DNA of 64,000 bases from Eucommia ulmoides (GCA_016647705.1 CM028330.1:46900397-46964396); one strand, 5' to 3'. Positions 34,342 to 45,563 are shown, numbered from the stretch's first letter. The notes: generated by a model from the sequence alone, not told the origin. Made by a program: numbers and translations.

Positions 34342-35224
34342 TGGCGTTTGTTTATTCTAGTCCGAATCTGGGATTTGTTAAACCCTGTATTGTCATAACA
34401 TCATTCTAAGCATGATAAACAAACAATACGGCATACACAATCATAATAATGAAGAACATACGCAAACAAAACACAAACTCAACAAAATAACATTTTTATA
34501 ACAAAAACCCGTTTAACTCATAGCCATAGCCGGTTATACAATGAAAACTAAGCTAAACATGCTCAAACAACAATCCTAAGTTAAGAAACAAAATAAGGAA
34601 CAAGATAAACTTATCCTAGTTCAAAGATTTATTGCTAAAAACGTTTCGAGATTGCTCCCCCTTCTTGGCAACGTGATCTTCTCCTTAGGATTTGAATGAG
34701 CACTCCCAAAACCTCTCTCTAAAATATAGTAAGTCCTATGGAGCTCTCATGGCTGAAAGGGAGAAAAGGAAGGGGGTATAAATAGGGAAAATATTCTAAA
34801 AATATCTAAAATCTAGTGCAGAATGACGGCCTAGGCAGTGGGATTCATCGCCTCGGTGGTGGATATATCGGTTCAGTGATCGCCCAGGCGGTAGAATAGT
34901 GATCCAAGTCTCTTTATTCTGACAGAGTGGTTTCACCGCCTAGGCAGTGAAATTGCAGTGAGTTTAGGCTTGGCTCTGTACTTTGACCGCTGCGGTTGTG
35001 ATTTGGTCTCCGTGGCGGTGGCTGCGGGTTTTGAATTTCAGCTTCTTTGCTCTTTTTCCACCGTCTTTGATTCGATGTGATCATTTTTGATCCATTTTCA
35101 TCTCATTTTACCTTAAACACCTGATTTATACAAAAACACATAAAAACATTTTAAAATGTACTAAACATACTCGAAAACTAACAATGTTCGGATTGCAAAA
35201 TAGATAGTTAATTTACACCTATCA

Positions 35225-35359
35225 CTTGCCCTCCTCGATAAAATATTTAATTAGTAAATAGGTTATGGATTACACAGGCTTGTAAACGCAAAAAACTGAA
35301 GATCGGACTATAATTTAACCTCAATAGTATATTTTTCCCATCTTAAACCATACTTTATT
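35225..35359. other. Short AT-rich spacer between Athila-type LTR-a and the tandem repeat
   Basis: No frame or repeat recognised; presumably Tat 3' region. Confidence 0.4.
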
Positions 35360-35897
35360 AACTTTGGCACGTAGTGATTTATCACGAATTTTTTTTAGAT
35401 GATTTGTTTGAAGCAACTTGTTTCCCAATTTTGACACTTTGTGATTTATCACCAATTGTTTCTTGGACGAGCTGATCTAAGCAGCTCATTTTTAAAGTTT
35501 GATACTTGGTGATTTGTTACCAAATATCTCTCGGACGAGCTGATCTGAGCAGTTCATGTTCAAACTTTGACACTTGGTGATTTATCACTAAATGTTTCTT
35601 TGACAAATTGAGCAGCTCATTTCCTAATTTTGACACTTGGTGAATTGCCACCAAATTTTTCTTCAACGAACTGATCCGAGCAAGTCAGTTTTTAAATTTT
35701 GACACTTGGTGACTTGTCTCCAAATATTTCTTTGACAAACTAAGCGACTCGTTTCCTAATTTTGACACTTGGTGATTCATCACCAAATGTTTCTTCGATG
35801 AACTGATCCAAGCAGCTCGGTTTTAAAACCAAATGTATCTTGGTTGAACTGATCTGAGCAACCTATTTTCAAATTTTGAAACTTGGTGATTTGTTAC
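35360..35897. repeat. Tandem repeat of about 65 bp in the Tat 3' region
   Basis: About eight units of ATTTTGACACTTGGTGATTT, ATCACCAAATNTTTCTTCGA and NGAACTGATCCGAGCAGCTC. Within each unit, TTGGTGA and TCACCAA are complementary with a four-base spacer, so each can form a small hairpin. Last units are shorter and more diverged. It lies between integrase and the antisense frames; hypervariable tandem repeats in the 3' untranslated region are established for Tat-lineage elements. Confidence 0.85.
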
Positions 35898-37155
35898 TGA
35901 TAGGTTGAAATTATCTATATATTTTCAGCCTGATTTTGGTAGTTTTTTATTATTCTTCTAATATTTTAATTTGTTTTTATGTAAATCAGGTGTTAGGGGC
36001 GAAAACGGTTGAAAATTGAGCAAATCGATAGGACGTCCATAGAGAAACAGTTAAAAAGTGAGCAAAAGGGCCGTCCAGTATTACAAGGCCACTGGCCTTC
36101 CATCGCCGCAGCGATTCCTTTCATCGCTGCAGTGATGAAAGGGCCGAAAACCTTCTGACCCTCCATCGCTACAGCGATGAAAAGGCAGATGACCTTCTAC
36201 CTCACTATCGTTGTAGTGATGCCCTTCATCACTACAACGATGAAAGGACAGAAGCCCTACTGACTTCCTATCACTGCAGTGATGCCCTTTATTGTTGCAG
36301 CTACCTGACACCACCTGACAAATATATTTTTAGGATATTTTTAGATTTATTTTTTTATCCCTTTTAATATCCACCCATTTCCTATTCCTTGAGGACATTT
36401 TGGGGGAGTTTTGGGAGCCCAAAGATCATACCAAGAAGAGGAGAACACATTTGGAGAAGAGGGAACAAGATCGGAGCAGATTTTACGAACGTGGAATCAT
36501 CCATTCTTCAGATATCGGCTATTCTCCCTTGTTTCTCTATTTATTTCTTAAAGTTTCTTGGGTGTTTGATTATGTATAGCTCATTTTTAGTTGAATATTT
36601 GGTTATGGCCATGAGCTAAACGTTTATTATTTAGGGATTAATATAGTTCATGAATATACATGTTTGAGTAAATCATTGTTTCGTTATCAGTTGTTTATCC
36701 CTATTCGATTGTGTTTACCGTTATTTTACTTCCATTATATGCTTGTTATGATATTTTGGTAGATTTTAGAATATGGGGTTTGACACTCAGGAGAGGTAAC
36801 CCATAATTCGAACTAGGGTTTAAACACAACGCGATGTTTTGATGTTTCGGGATATTATTAGAAAGTGTGCAATCTGTGAGGTTTGGACAAGACTCATGTA
36901 ATCATTTAGATGCTAGATAGGGATATCGGTGTTGACACAAATTGCATATTCATTTACTTTACACTTAGAAAAGATAGCAAGTGAGTTTTAGACACCTAGA
37001 TTGTTTGATAGATTAATGACCGTTAATGTAAACTAGACTAAATCAAACACGTTTAAGTGAACGAAGTTAATCCCTAAATAATTTATTCCCATATATTTTA
37101 TTCTTAGTATTGTAGTTTGATTAGTTATTATTTTAGTTTAGTTACATTTCTATAA
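35898..37155 (+). mobile_element. Athila-type LTR, 3' end missing
   Basis: Starts TGATAGGTTGAAATT directly after the tandem repeat and follows the LTR plan of 52841-54208: palindrome array (36100-36305), GGAGTTTTGGGAGC segment, TTTGACACTCAGGAGAGG block, then GAACGAAGTTAATCCCTA. It breaks off near 37155, about 190 bp before the expected end, where Tat integrase coding resumes. Confidence 0.75.
36100..36305. repeat. Array of six co-varying palindromes
   Basis: Successive units include ATCGCTGCAGTGAT, ATCGCTACAGCGAT, ATCGTTGTAGTGAT, ATCACTACAACGAT and ATCACTGCAGTGAT (36270-36283, perfect). Units three and four are exact reverse complements of each other. The 22 bases at 36119-36140 form an 11-base-pair stem with one mispair of G-T type. 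Confidence 0.85.
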
Positions 37156-37159
37156 CAAA

Positions 37160-37919
37160 AAAACCTATTGGAACTACTGCTTTAGTTCTATATGTCATAG
37201 AATATGGCATTTCCCTATTAGTTGTTCTTGGTATCGTTCAGTATGACCACAAGATTGCTGGCAGTTCTTCCACCAATTTGCTTTTAGTGTCATCCAACCA
37301 CTTCTTGAGTGCTTCTTTGATGGACCAATTCATTACCTTTGCCTTTCCATTTGCTTGGGGGTACGCTAGGCTTGACGTCCAGTGTTGAATCTTCAGTTCA
37401 TTATACATCTATGCAACATTTTCCCCAGTGAATGGAGTTCTATTATCTGATATAAACCGATGGAATACAGAAATGACATATCACTTATTTCGAAAGAAAG
37501 TTTTTTATTTTTTTTTGCCTACTGACACAAATGCTTCAGCTTCTACCCACTTGGTAAAGTAATCAATTACTACCAGTAAGTATTTCTTATTCCTAGGCGC
37601 TGGGGTGAATTGCCCTTGGATGTCCATCCCCCACAGAGCAAAAGGCTATGGGTAGAGGATCGGTGTTTGCTTTTGGGCTAGAACTCTGATTTTGTTTAAG
37701 AACCATTAGCATTTGTCGTATTTTTGACGTATTCTTGCATATCGCTGCGCATTTTTGACCAATAATAACCAATTGTGACTGCCTTATGTTCCAAGGTTCT
37801 CCATCATTGATAGTTTTCACAAATTCCTTCGTGAATTTCTTGTAGGCTATAGGTGGCTTCTTTTGGTCCCAAGCAGAGCAATAGCGGCTGTGTGAAGGAT
37901 CTTCGATATAATTTGTCAT
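37160..37919 (-). pseudogene. Tat element integrase
   Basis: 37593-37919 holds the N-terminal part with degraded zinc ligands (GQKCAAICK). Leftward, the core reads LLVVIDYFTKWVEAEAF (first Asp), FISDNRTPF (second Asp) and YPQANGKAKVMNWSI. The family has NGQAEVTN; the catalytic Glu is Lys here. It ends MTYRTKAVVPIG where the Athila-type LTR interrupts. In-frame stops add to the loss. Confidence 0.85.
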
Positions 37920-38031
37920 CAGTCATAACATACCTTGACACTTTATATAAGACTTTCCGAGTTTATTCTTTATCATCTGGTAGAGTTCCTTCCTTCAGAT
38001 ATCAAACTAATGGAAGTCTCTGATCATCCTC

Positions 38032-38843
38032 TTATCCCAGCTCTCTTATGCGGGCACAAAGGTCGATCGGTGCTGGTATAGAAGGTTGTTCCAAGAAATC
38101 CACCACTACGGACCACTGACCTGATCCAAAAGATGATGCTAAAATCGAGAGTGGGTTGGCTTTCTCGTTTTCAGTTCTAGGAATGGCTTCGAATTTGTAA
38201 TTATAGAAGGCTGTCATCAATTCTTTTACTTTTTCTATATAGAGGTGTAACCTTCCTTCATTCACCGAGTATATCCTGTTTATATCATTCACCACTAGCT
38301 GCGAATCTGATCTCACTTCCAAATCACAAGCTCCTAACCCTTTTGCTAAGGTTAAACCAAGGATTATTGCCTCGTATTATGCCTCATTATTGGATGATTG
38401 GAAACCAAGTTGTACAACCCTTTTGAGTTAATCTCCTTCTGGTGTCTCTCGGATTATGCCAATACCACATCCTTTCATGTTCGAAGTGTTATCAACCTAT
38501 AACTTCCATAGTCCTGTTGACTGTACAGAACACTCACCGTCTTCTATTGCTGTTTTTTCTAGGGGAGTCAGCTCAGCAATGAAGTCCTCCAGGGCTTGAC
38601 CATTGATTGTTGTTTTGGGCTTGAATTTGATATAGAATTCACCAATTTTTATTTCCCACTTCATGAGACGCAACCTAAGGCCTCTAGTCTATACATTACT
38701 ACTTTGAGAGGGTACGAAGTCAACACGTTGATTACACGTGCTTGGAAGTATGGCCTCAGCTTTCGAGCTGAAGTTACCAAAGCTAGAACGAGCTTTTCCA
38801 GTTCAATATAGAGAGTCTCAGCTGGAACCAGTGCTCCACTCAC
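38032..38843 (-). pseudogene. Tat element RNase H region
   Basis: 38661-38843 reads ALVPAETLYIELEKLVLALV, the end of the first RNase H with its YxxxEK segment. 38032-38322 reads EVRSDSQLVVNDINRIY and ENEKANPLSILAS, the second RNase H, with the Asp of SDSQL kept; the preceding NNEA, stop, YEAI carries the Glu. Two RNase H copies are usual for Tat. The pieces lie in different frames. Confidence 0.82.
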
Positions 38844-39229
38844 ATAAAATACTGGCCTCTACCTTTCTAGACATTCTTTTACCAGCACAGCACTGACAGC
38901 AATTATGGTCACCGCCAAGTATAAGTAGAGCTCATTTATAGGGTTTACCTTGGCTAAAGTTTCGACTGAGCCTATGTAATTTCTTATAGATTATAAATCT
39001 CGTTCGCTAGCCTCATCCCATGAAAGTTCTTACTCCTTCTCAAAATCTTAAAGAAAGGAGCACATCTATCGGTGAATTTGAAGATGAACTTGTTTAGAGC
39101 CGCCAATCTTCTTGTCAGCACTTGAAACCTAAAAACTTGCCCGATGTTACACCAAAATCACACTTTTCTGGATTCAACTTCATATTATGCTTTCTTAGTA
39201 TCGTGAAAGCTTAATTCAGATGTGCTAGG

Positions 39230-39609
39230 TGATTATTCTTTTTAGCACTTTTGACCAATATATAATTTATTTAGACCTCCATGGTTATTCCAATTTTTTC
39301 TTGAAACTTGCGGTTCACCAGTCGCTGGTAAGTCATACCTGCATTTCTCAAATCGAAGGGCATTACTTTAAAATAGTATGTACCTCTTGGAGTGATAAAT
39401 GTCGTTCTTTCCTCATCCTGTTGATCCACCTGGATCTGATTATAGCCTGAATAGGCATTCATCATGGATATAAGCTCGTGCCCAACCGCCGCATCTACCA
39501 TTTGATCTATCCTTGGCATCAGATAACAATCCTTTGGGCACGCTTGGTTAAGGTTAGTGAAATCCACACATATTCTCCGCTTTTCATTCTTCTTTATAAC
39601 CAGTACCAA
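39230..39609 (-). pseudogene. Tat element reverse transcriptase
   Basis: 39271-39609 is open and reads RRICVDFTNLNQACPKD, MMNAYSGYNQI, TPRGTYYFKVMPFDL and AGMTYQRLVN, a clear gypsy RT. The first catalytic Asp in the family motif FMDAYSGYNQI is Asn. Immediately after, the YVDD box (39259-39270) is TAA-Ile-Asn-Tyr, followed by ILVKS, so both other Asp residues are gone. Downstream the connection continues to about 38850. Confidence 0.88.
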
Positions 39610-40050
39610 GTTGGCTAGCTATCTTGGGTAGATTACCTCTGTTATATGTCCTATTATAGGTTGAACATCATTCTCTTTTGCCTAGCCGGTGGGTAAGATA
39701 TTGAAATGTCGAGCTGATGAACCATCATCTCAGGACTAATTTCTTTCATTTCTTCAGGTGCCCAAGCAAACACGTCTAGATTTTTTTTTCTAGTAATCAC
39801 TAGATTATTTCTTCTTCAGATTGGCTTAACAACGTGCCTATCATTAACTTCTTCATCTCTTGATCGAAGGTTACTTCCCGTACCTGCTTATAGCTGGTTG
39901 AAGGACACTAGGATGCTCTCGAAAATCATCTATCTCCTGAACTGAGTTGTGGTGTAGAGCTTTCCTCCGCTATGACTTTAATTTCTATTGGGCCGCCTTT
40001 TTCCCCTTCATAGCTATAGCGAAACAATGTCTGGATGCTAACTGGTCTCC

Positions 40051-40509
40051 TCATATAACTGCCACTTTGCCATCCTTAGCATACTTGATACATGGATAAA
40101 ATGTAGACGCCATGAATCCCATAGCATGGAGCCATGGTCGTCCCAAGATGGAATTGTATGGGGATGTAGAATCCATTACCACGAACTTCGTAGCCTTGGT
40201 ATATCCATCATCCTCTTTATTTGCTATGACAGATAAGGTAATCTTCCCTTTAGGGGAACTAAGGTCACCATTAAATTTAACCATCACTGTTTGGGTCAAC
40301 CCAATATCTGAGCGGGGCACGACCATCTATTTTAGCGTGTTGATAAAGATGATATTGGCAGAACTGACCGTATTTATTAGGGTTATCCTTACTTCAAAGC
40401 TGGAGATCCAAAGTGTTATTACCAAAGCGTCTTCATGAGGATGGGTTATATCTTTACAATCCTTATCACAAAACATGATGATTAGTCCTGGATTCTTGGC
40501 TAAATACAT
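40051..40509 (-). pseudogene. Tat element protease
   Basis: 40327-40509 contains LINTVSSANIIF where the family has LVDTGSSADILF; the catalytic Asp and Gly are both changed. A stop follows at 40326, and 40051-40326 carries the C-terminal half with MDSTSPYNSILGRPWLHAM, the usual YNxILGRP signature. The two parts are in the same frame apart from that stop. Confidence 0.87.
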
Positions 40510-40619
40510 TGCCTCCCTATAACCTCATTCCACTACTACTTCACGAACATTTCTCTTCCACTAGCGGTTTGTTTCTCTAATGAAATGACCAACAACGTTT
40601 ATCATGTAAATGACTCCGC

Positions 40620-42050
40620 GAGTGTTGTTAGGGCCATCATCTTTCTGTTCTTTCTCATGATTCTCGTGACGGTTTTCACTCCTTGACCTCTTCCTTTCCC
40701 TTGTCTGCTCCTACAAATAGCCACATAACCAGCCTATGTCAATTAGCCTTTTGATATCTTTTTGGAGGTCCTAACAATCCTCTGTGTCACATCCATGATC
40801 ATTATGGAATTCGCAGTATTTGACCTTGTTCTTCCTGTTGGACTTTGTTTAGATTCTAGAAGGCCACTGAATAATCTCGGATGAATGGATCTCATGAAAA
40901 ATTCTGGAGATTGGCATTTGTAATCCTAGAAGTCTTGGCTCATGATGTACCTCTATTCTTGATGCTAAGCTTCTCGGATGCTCTTTTAACCTGTCCAAGA
41001 TACTGCCTTTGATTCTGTGGTTGTCTTTCTCACTGGGTCTAGGGTTATTTTTGGTTGATACCCTACTTTCCCTCGCATACCTAACGTCTTATAGCTTCAT
41101 ATATGGATTTGCCCTTTCCATCAGCTCAGTCATGCTTTTCGAGTTGTGCTTTGTAAGAGTCTTGGAATCAACCATAACGCAAGCCTGAGGTAAACGCATT
41201 TATGATGAGGTTCGTGTGGTAACCCTCAACACACGCTAATTTCTCATTAAAACAATTCATATACTGGCGTAAGGATTCTCCATTTTCCTGACATAAAGCT
41301 AACAGGTAATTAACCCCTTTTATTAGCCTTTGGCACGTGATACAATGATCGATGAATCATTTCTCGAAGTCAATAAATGACGAAATGGAATGAGACGGCA
41401 ATTTGTGTAACCACTCCAATGCGTATCTTTTTAAAGTGGTAGCAAAGGCTCTGCATAGTGCAGAATTACCTACTCCGTAAAGTGCTATTACGTGTCTGAA
41501 CTAACAAATATGATCAATTGGGTTTGTCTTCCCGTCGTGCTTCTCAAAATTTGTTCGGTGGAACTTATCTAACAAAGGTGCTTCTAAGATGTCGGAGGTG
41601 AATGGCATCTCAGTCCCCTTCAACAATGTTTCTAGCTCATTAAAGGGCAAGTCCTTATTTTCTTGGACCCTGTGTTGTTGATGAGAATCCATTGTTTCAG
41701 TTCGACTGAGCAATTGTCTTTCTGCTGTGCAGTCGCTGATATCTCTCTGAACAACTCGTCCTCCTTGCGAAGGTGGCTCTAAAGGTTTTGGTGACTCCAC
41801 TTGTTCCCCAAGATCATTGCTAGTAGGAAGGGATTGTATAACATTCCCAACGATCTACTGCTCCATCCATCTTATCATGTCTTTTACTGCATCTATCTTA
41901 TTTGTTAAAGCATCGATTCTTGAGTTAGTAGTTTGTATCTTGGCATGAAGAACAGTGTGAACTCTCTCCAAGGCTTCTATTGGAGCTTCAGTACTCACGC
42001 GTGGTAGAACTTTACTACCCTAACTCAGACCTGCTCCTCTTGTTTGTAAT
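40620..42050 (-). pseudogene. Tat element gag
   Basis: 41501-41800 is the open N-terminal part, rich in charged residues, ending LDKFHRTNFEKHDGKTNPIDHI, a typical start of the gag domain (shown here in part: FEKHDGKTNP). Leftward in changing frames: SFIDFEKWFIDHC, GESLRQYMNCFNEKL, INAFTSGLR, then KYCEFHNDHGCDTEDC, the gag zinc knuckle, and LQKDIKRLIDIGWL. Several stops lie between. Confidence 0.83.
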
Positions 42051-42083
42051 TACCTCATCTTGATGGTGAGCTTTTTTTGTTTA

Positions 42084-42110
42084 TTTCCTATAGACGACGT
42101 CAAATGATAT
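42084..42110 (-). other. Primer-site region of the Tat element
   Basis: Next to the 5' LTR the minus strand reads ATCATTTGACGTCGTC and TATAGGAA. Plant gypsy elements of this group have CATTTGGCGCCGTCTGTGGG here, so this is a worn copy (CpG to TpA/CA type changes). Confidence 0.6.
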
Positions 42111-42765
42111 TGTTAAAAAATCCCTCACACGTGCAAAGGTTTTGCCACGTGCCAAAGACCTTCGGAACCTGCAACTGTAACCTGCAAAACCAATTAGCCT
42201 AAAGGTACACCAATGTGGAATCCACCAAAAAACCTCCGGTATGAGAATAAGTTAGTATATTTTCTGGTGTAAATTTACCAGTATGTAAAAATAATAATCT
42301 ACTATTGGTACCTTGATACCTGCCTTTATATATAGATTTTTTAATCTACGCTATCCGTTCATGTCACCACCCCCTCCACGATCTACTCTTTAACTGCCTG
42401 GAAACTATCCATGATCTCATTACGAACCATAAGTTGTTTATGTCTTTCTGTGTGCATGGGATCATGGGGCTTTAGGTTAATCTCCTTGGCCTTCCACTAT
42501 TGACTTTGCCCGCCTACAATCAGGCCCCCATTTGGGAGCCTTTTTCTATTCATGTCACACCATACACAATTGGGCCTCTTATGCGTGCCTTCGTGTATTC
42601 ATGTGTTGGGCTACTTTCATGGGCAGACCTAACACCGTTTGGGCTAATACGTTTAGTAAAAAGATGATCTCCGGGTCAATTCCTGTTGGTCGGATTTTAC
42701 AACCCATCCCGATCTATCAAGCTCCTATAGGATTCTATCAAACATGGGCGGGAATTCCTCCCACA
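42111..42765 (-). repeat. Tat element 5' LTR
   Basis: 655 bp, colinear with 27190-27846; minus strand starts TGTGGGAGGAATTCC and ends TTTTTTAACA. The TATA-like CTATATATAAA lies at 42325-42335. Confidence 0.88.
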
Positions 42766-43133
42766 TAAGAACATTTTAAGAAATTTTACTTTTACGTTAC
42801 AAATTAAGTAGAACCATGTCAAACTCACTTGAATAAAAATACCTTGATTTTTTTGTTGCAAACAATATATTGTAATAACAAAAATTATTACCCTTTAAAG
42901 ATTGACAAGTTTAATAATACACAAATATTATTCTTAATATACAGTAACCAACTATACAAATCGTAATTAGTTGAAAAATAGTTTATAATTGCATTATAGG
43001 TAAAAAAAACAAAAAACAAATGTTGCATTCATCATTATTTCGCATCTAATACTTTAACATTTCGTATGCCCTATTTTTTGTTGCATACTATACAATATCC
43101 ATTGTGCAAGATGGGCACATAACATCATCAAAG

Positions 43134-43205
<72 letters not shown>

Positions 43206-43238
43206 TTTCTTGGAACTTTATATATCTTCATAAAGACA
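42766..43238. other. AT-rich DNA with a long TA microsatellite
   Basis: No gene or element seen. (TA)31 occupies 43141-43202, 37 bases before the E2 insertion site. Confidence 0.7.
43141..43202. repeat. (TA)31 microsatellite
   Basis: Uninterrupted TA dinucleotide repeat, 62 bases. Confidence 0.98.
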
Positions 43239-43243
43239 GTAAC

Positions 43244-44110
43244 TAATAGGTGAAATTTATTTATCTATTTTCAAGCCGAATTTGGTAGTTTTCGAGTATT
43301 CTTGTAATGTTTTAATTCGTTTTTATTTATTTTTGTTCAAAGCAGGGGTTAGGAGCGAAAACGGTCAAAAAACGAGGAGATCGGTGGAAAAATGATCAAC
43401 AGGATCAATAGAAGAGTAGTAGCTTCACTGGTGCAACGATGAAAGAGCATAATGCCACTGACTTTCCACCACTGCAACGGTCAATCCCACTGCTGCAGCG
43501 ATGGGCCTACCAACATCCCCACCGCTACAATCGTCAAACCCATCGCTGCAGCGGTAAAGCCCCTAGCTTTAAAGTGTTTTAGGATATTTGCTAGATATTT
43601 TTTTTTGTTCCTTTTTATTCCTGGTTTATTCCCACTGTTGTTAGAACACTTAGAGAGTGTTTTTGGAATGTTTTTGAAAGCTCTCAACCAACCAAAGAGG
43701 AGGAACACAATTGGAGAAGAGGAAATAAGATCGGAGCGATTTTTATGGATGCCACCTTTAGATAACGACTATTCTCCCTTGTTTCTCTCTTTATTCTTAA
43801 CTCATTTTTTGTTTTTTGATCATGTATATATGGATTATTGTTGAATATATGGTTATGGTGAAGAGCTAAACACTGATTATCTATAAGATTGATGTACTTT
43901 ACTAATATATGTTGTTTGAGTAAATCATATTTCGTTAACAGTTATTTATCTTTATTCGATTGTGTTTACCATTCTTTTACCTCCATAATATGTTTGTTAT
44001 GATATTGTGGTTGATTTGAGAATACGGGGTTTGACACTTGGGAGAGGTCACCCCGAATTCGAATTAGGGTTTAAATATAACGTGATGATCTAATGACCTA
44101 GGAGAGCATT
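43244..44110 (+). repeat. E2 5' LTR, first part
   Basis: Starts TAATAGGTGAAATTT and breaks at GAGAGCATT where E1 begins. Carries a five-unit palindrome array at 43424-43556. The plus-strand frame 43452-43844 over it is LTR sequence, not a gene. Confidence 0.88.
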
Positions 44111-45557
44111 TGATAGGTGTAATTTATCTATTTATTTCCAAGCCGGTTTTGTTAGTTTTCGAGTATTTTTATAGCATTTTTATATGTTTTAAACAACTTT
44201 TTATTATTTTCGTTATAAATTAGGTATTTGGGGGTGAAAAAAGACTAAAACGGTCTTTAAATGATCATATCAGAGCAAGTTAGTAGAAGAACGATAGGAA
44301 AACAAGCAAAGAGGCAAGATTCCAAAGCAGCAGACCAACCGCTGTGGTGGTGAAAGTGCTGGGAGTGTAAAAAACTCACCGTCGCAGTAGCGGTGAAAGT
44401 TCAGAGAGTTTGTTGAATGGACCACCGCCGCAGTGGTGAACTCACCGCCGCGGTGGTCAAAATATAGAGAGTTTTCCTACTATTCCACCACTGCAGCGAT
44501 CAGCCACTGTTGCAGCGGTGACCTTGCCGACATGCCCACCGCCGCGGCGGTGACTTTACAAATATTTTGAGATATTTTAGGATATTTTGAGATATTTTGA
44601 TTCCTATAAAATATTGTCCCTATTCTCCCCAAATAAGAGGTTGACGTTTTCAGGAGTCATGAGAGCTCCAAGTCCATTCGACTAATAGAAGATCACGTTG
44701 TGAAGAAGGAGGAAGCGTTCTCAAAGCGGTTTTAGCAGCGGATCTTCGGATAATAGTTAAGTCTCCTCGTTTATCTCTTCAATTCTTAGTTGGTTGAATG
44801 TTTGTATATGTTTAGCTTGTATTTAGTTGTATTGAAGGCTGCAACCATGTGTAGCTAAACATATATTGTTTAGGGATCGATGTACTTCACGAAAACATTG
44901 TTTATATAAAATCTGTGTTTTGTTAATGGTTGTTCATGTTTATCCGGTTGTGTTTGCCATTTTTTCTTATTTATTATGCTTGTAATGATATACTGAGAAT
45001 ACGGGGTTTGACACTCAGAAGAGGTAACCCCGGATTCGGACTAGGGTTTAAATATAATGCGACGATTTAATAACCCGGGAGGGAGTTATAGAGTGTGCAA
45101 TCCATGACGTTGGGACAAGACTCATATGACCTAGTGTGGTTAAAACATTGAGGGGGACTTCTTCGTTGATGTGAAGTCACATATTCATTCACTTTACACT
45201 TAGAAGAGGTAGTGAATGAGATTTTAATACAGAGATTGTTGGATAGGATGAACGCCGTTAATGTAAACTAGATTAAAACGAACACGTTTAAGTGAATGAA
45301 GTTAATTCCTAGGCAATAATTTCCTATAAATGTCATACCACTATATTAGTATATTAGATTGATTAACTTAGTTTAGTATATTATTAATTATAAAAACCAT
45401 TTTTTATCGCCTAGATAAAGTTAGGTTATGACAATCATGGTACTCAATGATAATCTCAACCAATCTCTATGGATATGACAACCCCTACTCTTTCCATTAT
45501 GCTAAAACTTGACCCGTACACTTGCGTTGAAAGTAGCGACGTATCTACGCATTACCA
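44111..45557 (+). repeat. E1 5' LTR
   Basis: TGATAGGTGTAATTT to ATTACCA, 1447 bp. A seven-unit palindrome array is at 44335-44556, including perfect CACCGCCGCGGCGGTG at 44537-44552, followed by GATATTTTGAGATATTTTGA repeats and a TATAAAATA box at 44605. Confidence 0.9.
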
Positions 45558-45563
45558 AGTTTT

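Larger units (their letters stand above)
31028..35224 (-). mobile_element. Athila-type element fragment inside the Tat element
   Basis: Minus-strand order from the right: LTR (35224 down to 31807, interrupted by a solo LTR), tRNA-Asp primer site (31800-31783), gag (from 31659), truncated near 31028. The 3' half and 3' LTR are lost. A 17-base sequence TGTTAAAAGAATGATGT occurs at 30947-30963 and again at 31011-31027, immediately at the truncation point. Confidence 0.82.
31807..35224 (-). repeat. Athila-type 5' LTR (LTR-a) split by a solo LTR
   Basis: On the minus strand LTR-a starts TGATAGGTGTAAATT at 35224 and ends CTACCA at 31807. Parts 34347-35224 and 31807-32512 are separated by the LTR-b insertion with its target duplication. 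Its palindrome array is at 34829-35020. Inside, a block of about 200 bp (from CGACAATCTC to GTTATTGGATCG) is tandemly duplicated at about 32117-32333 and 32334-32517. Confidence 0.78.
27190..42765 (-). mobile_element. Tat-type Ty3/gypsy retrotransposon carrying nested Athila-type pieces
   Basis: Direct repeats 27190-27846 and 42111-42765 are the LTRs. Primer-site and polypurine positions show the element runs on the minus strand, from 42765 down. Between them are gag, protease, RT, RNase H, and integrase (gypsy order), then a 3' region with a tandem repeat and plus-strand antisense frames, both known traits of the Tat lineage. All enzyme active sites are damaged. Two Athila-type insertions (31028-35224 and 35898-37155) enlarge it to 15.6 kb. 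Flanks CATGC and TAAGA give no target duplication. Confidence 0.88.

Noticed and set aside
36100..36305. Spaced palindromic repeats resembling a CRISPR array
   Set aside because: Units and spacers are both variable, the setting is a plant LTR, and no cas-like gene exists here.
27185..42770. Target duplication for the Tat element
   Set aside because: The flanks CATGC and TAAGA do not match; GAACAT occurs near both ends but not at equal distance.
43452..43844. 130-codon plus-strand frame, repeated at 53181-53462
   Set aside because: Both lie in E2 LTRs over the palindrome array and promoter; conservation reflects the LTR, not protein.
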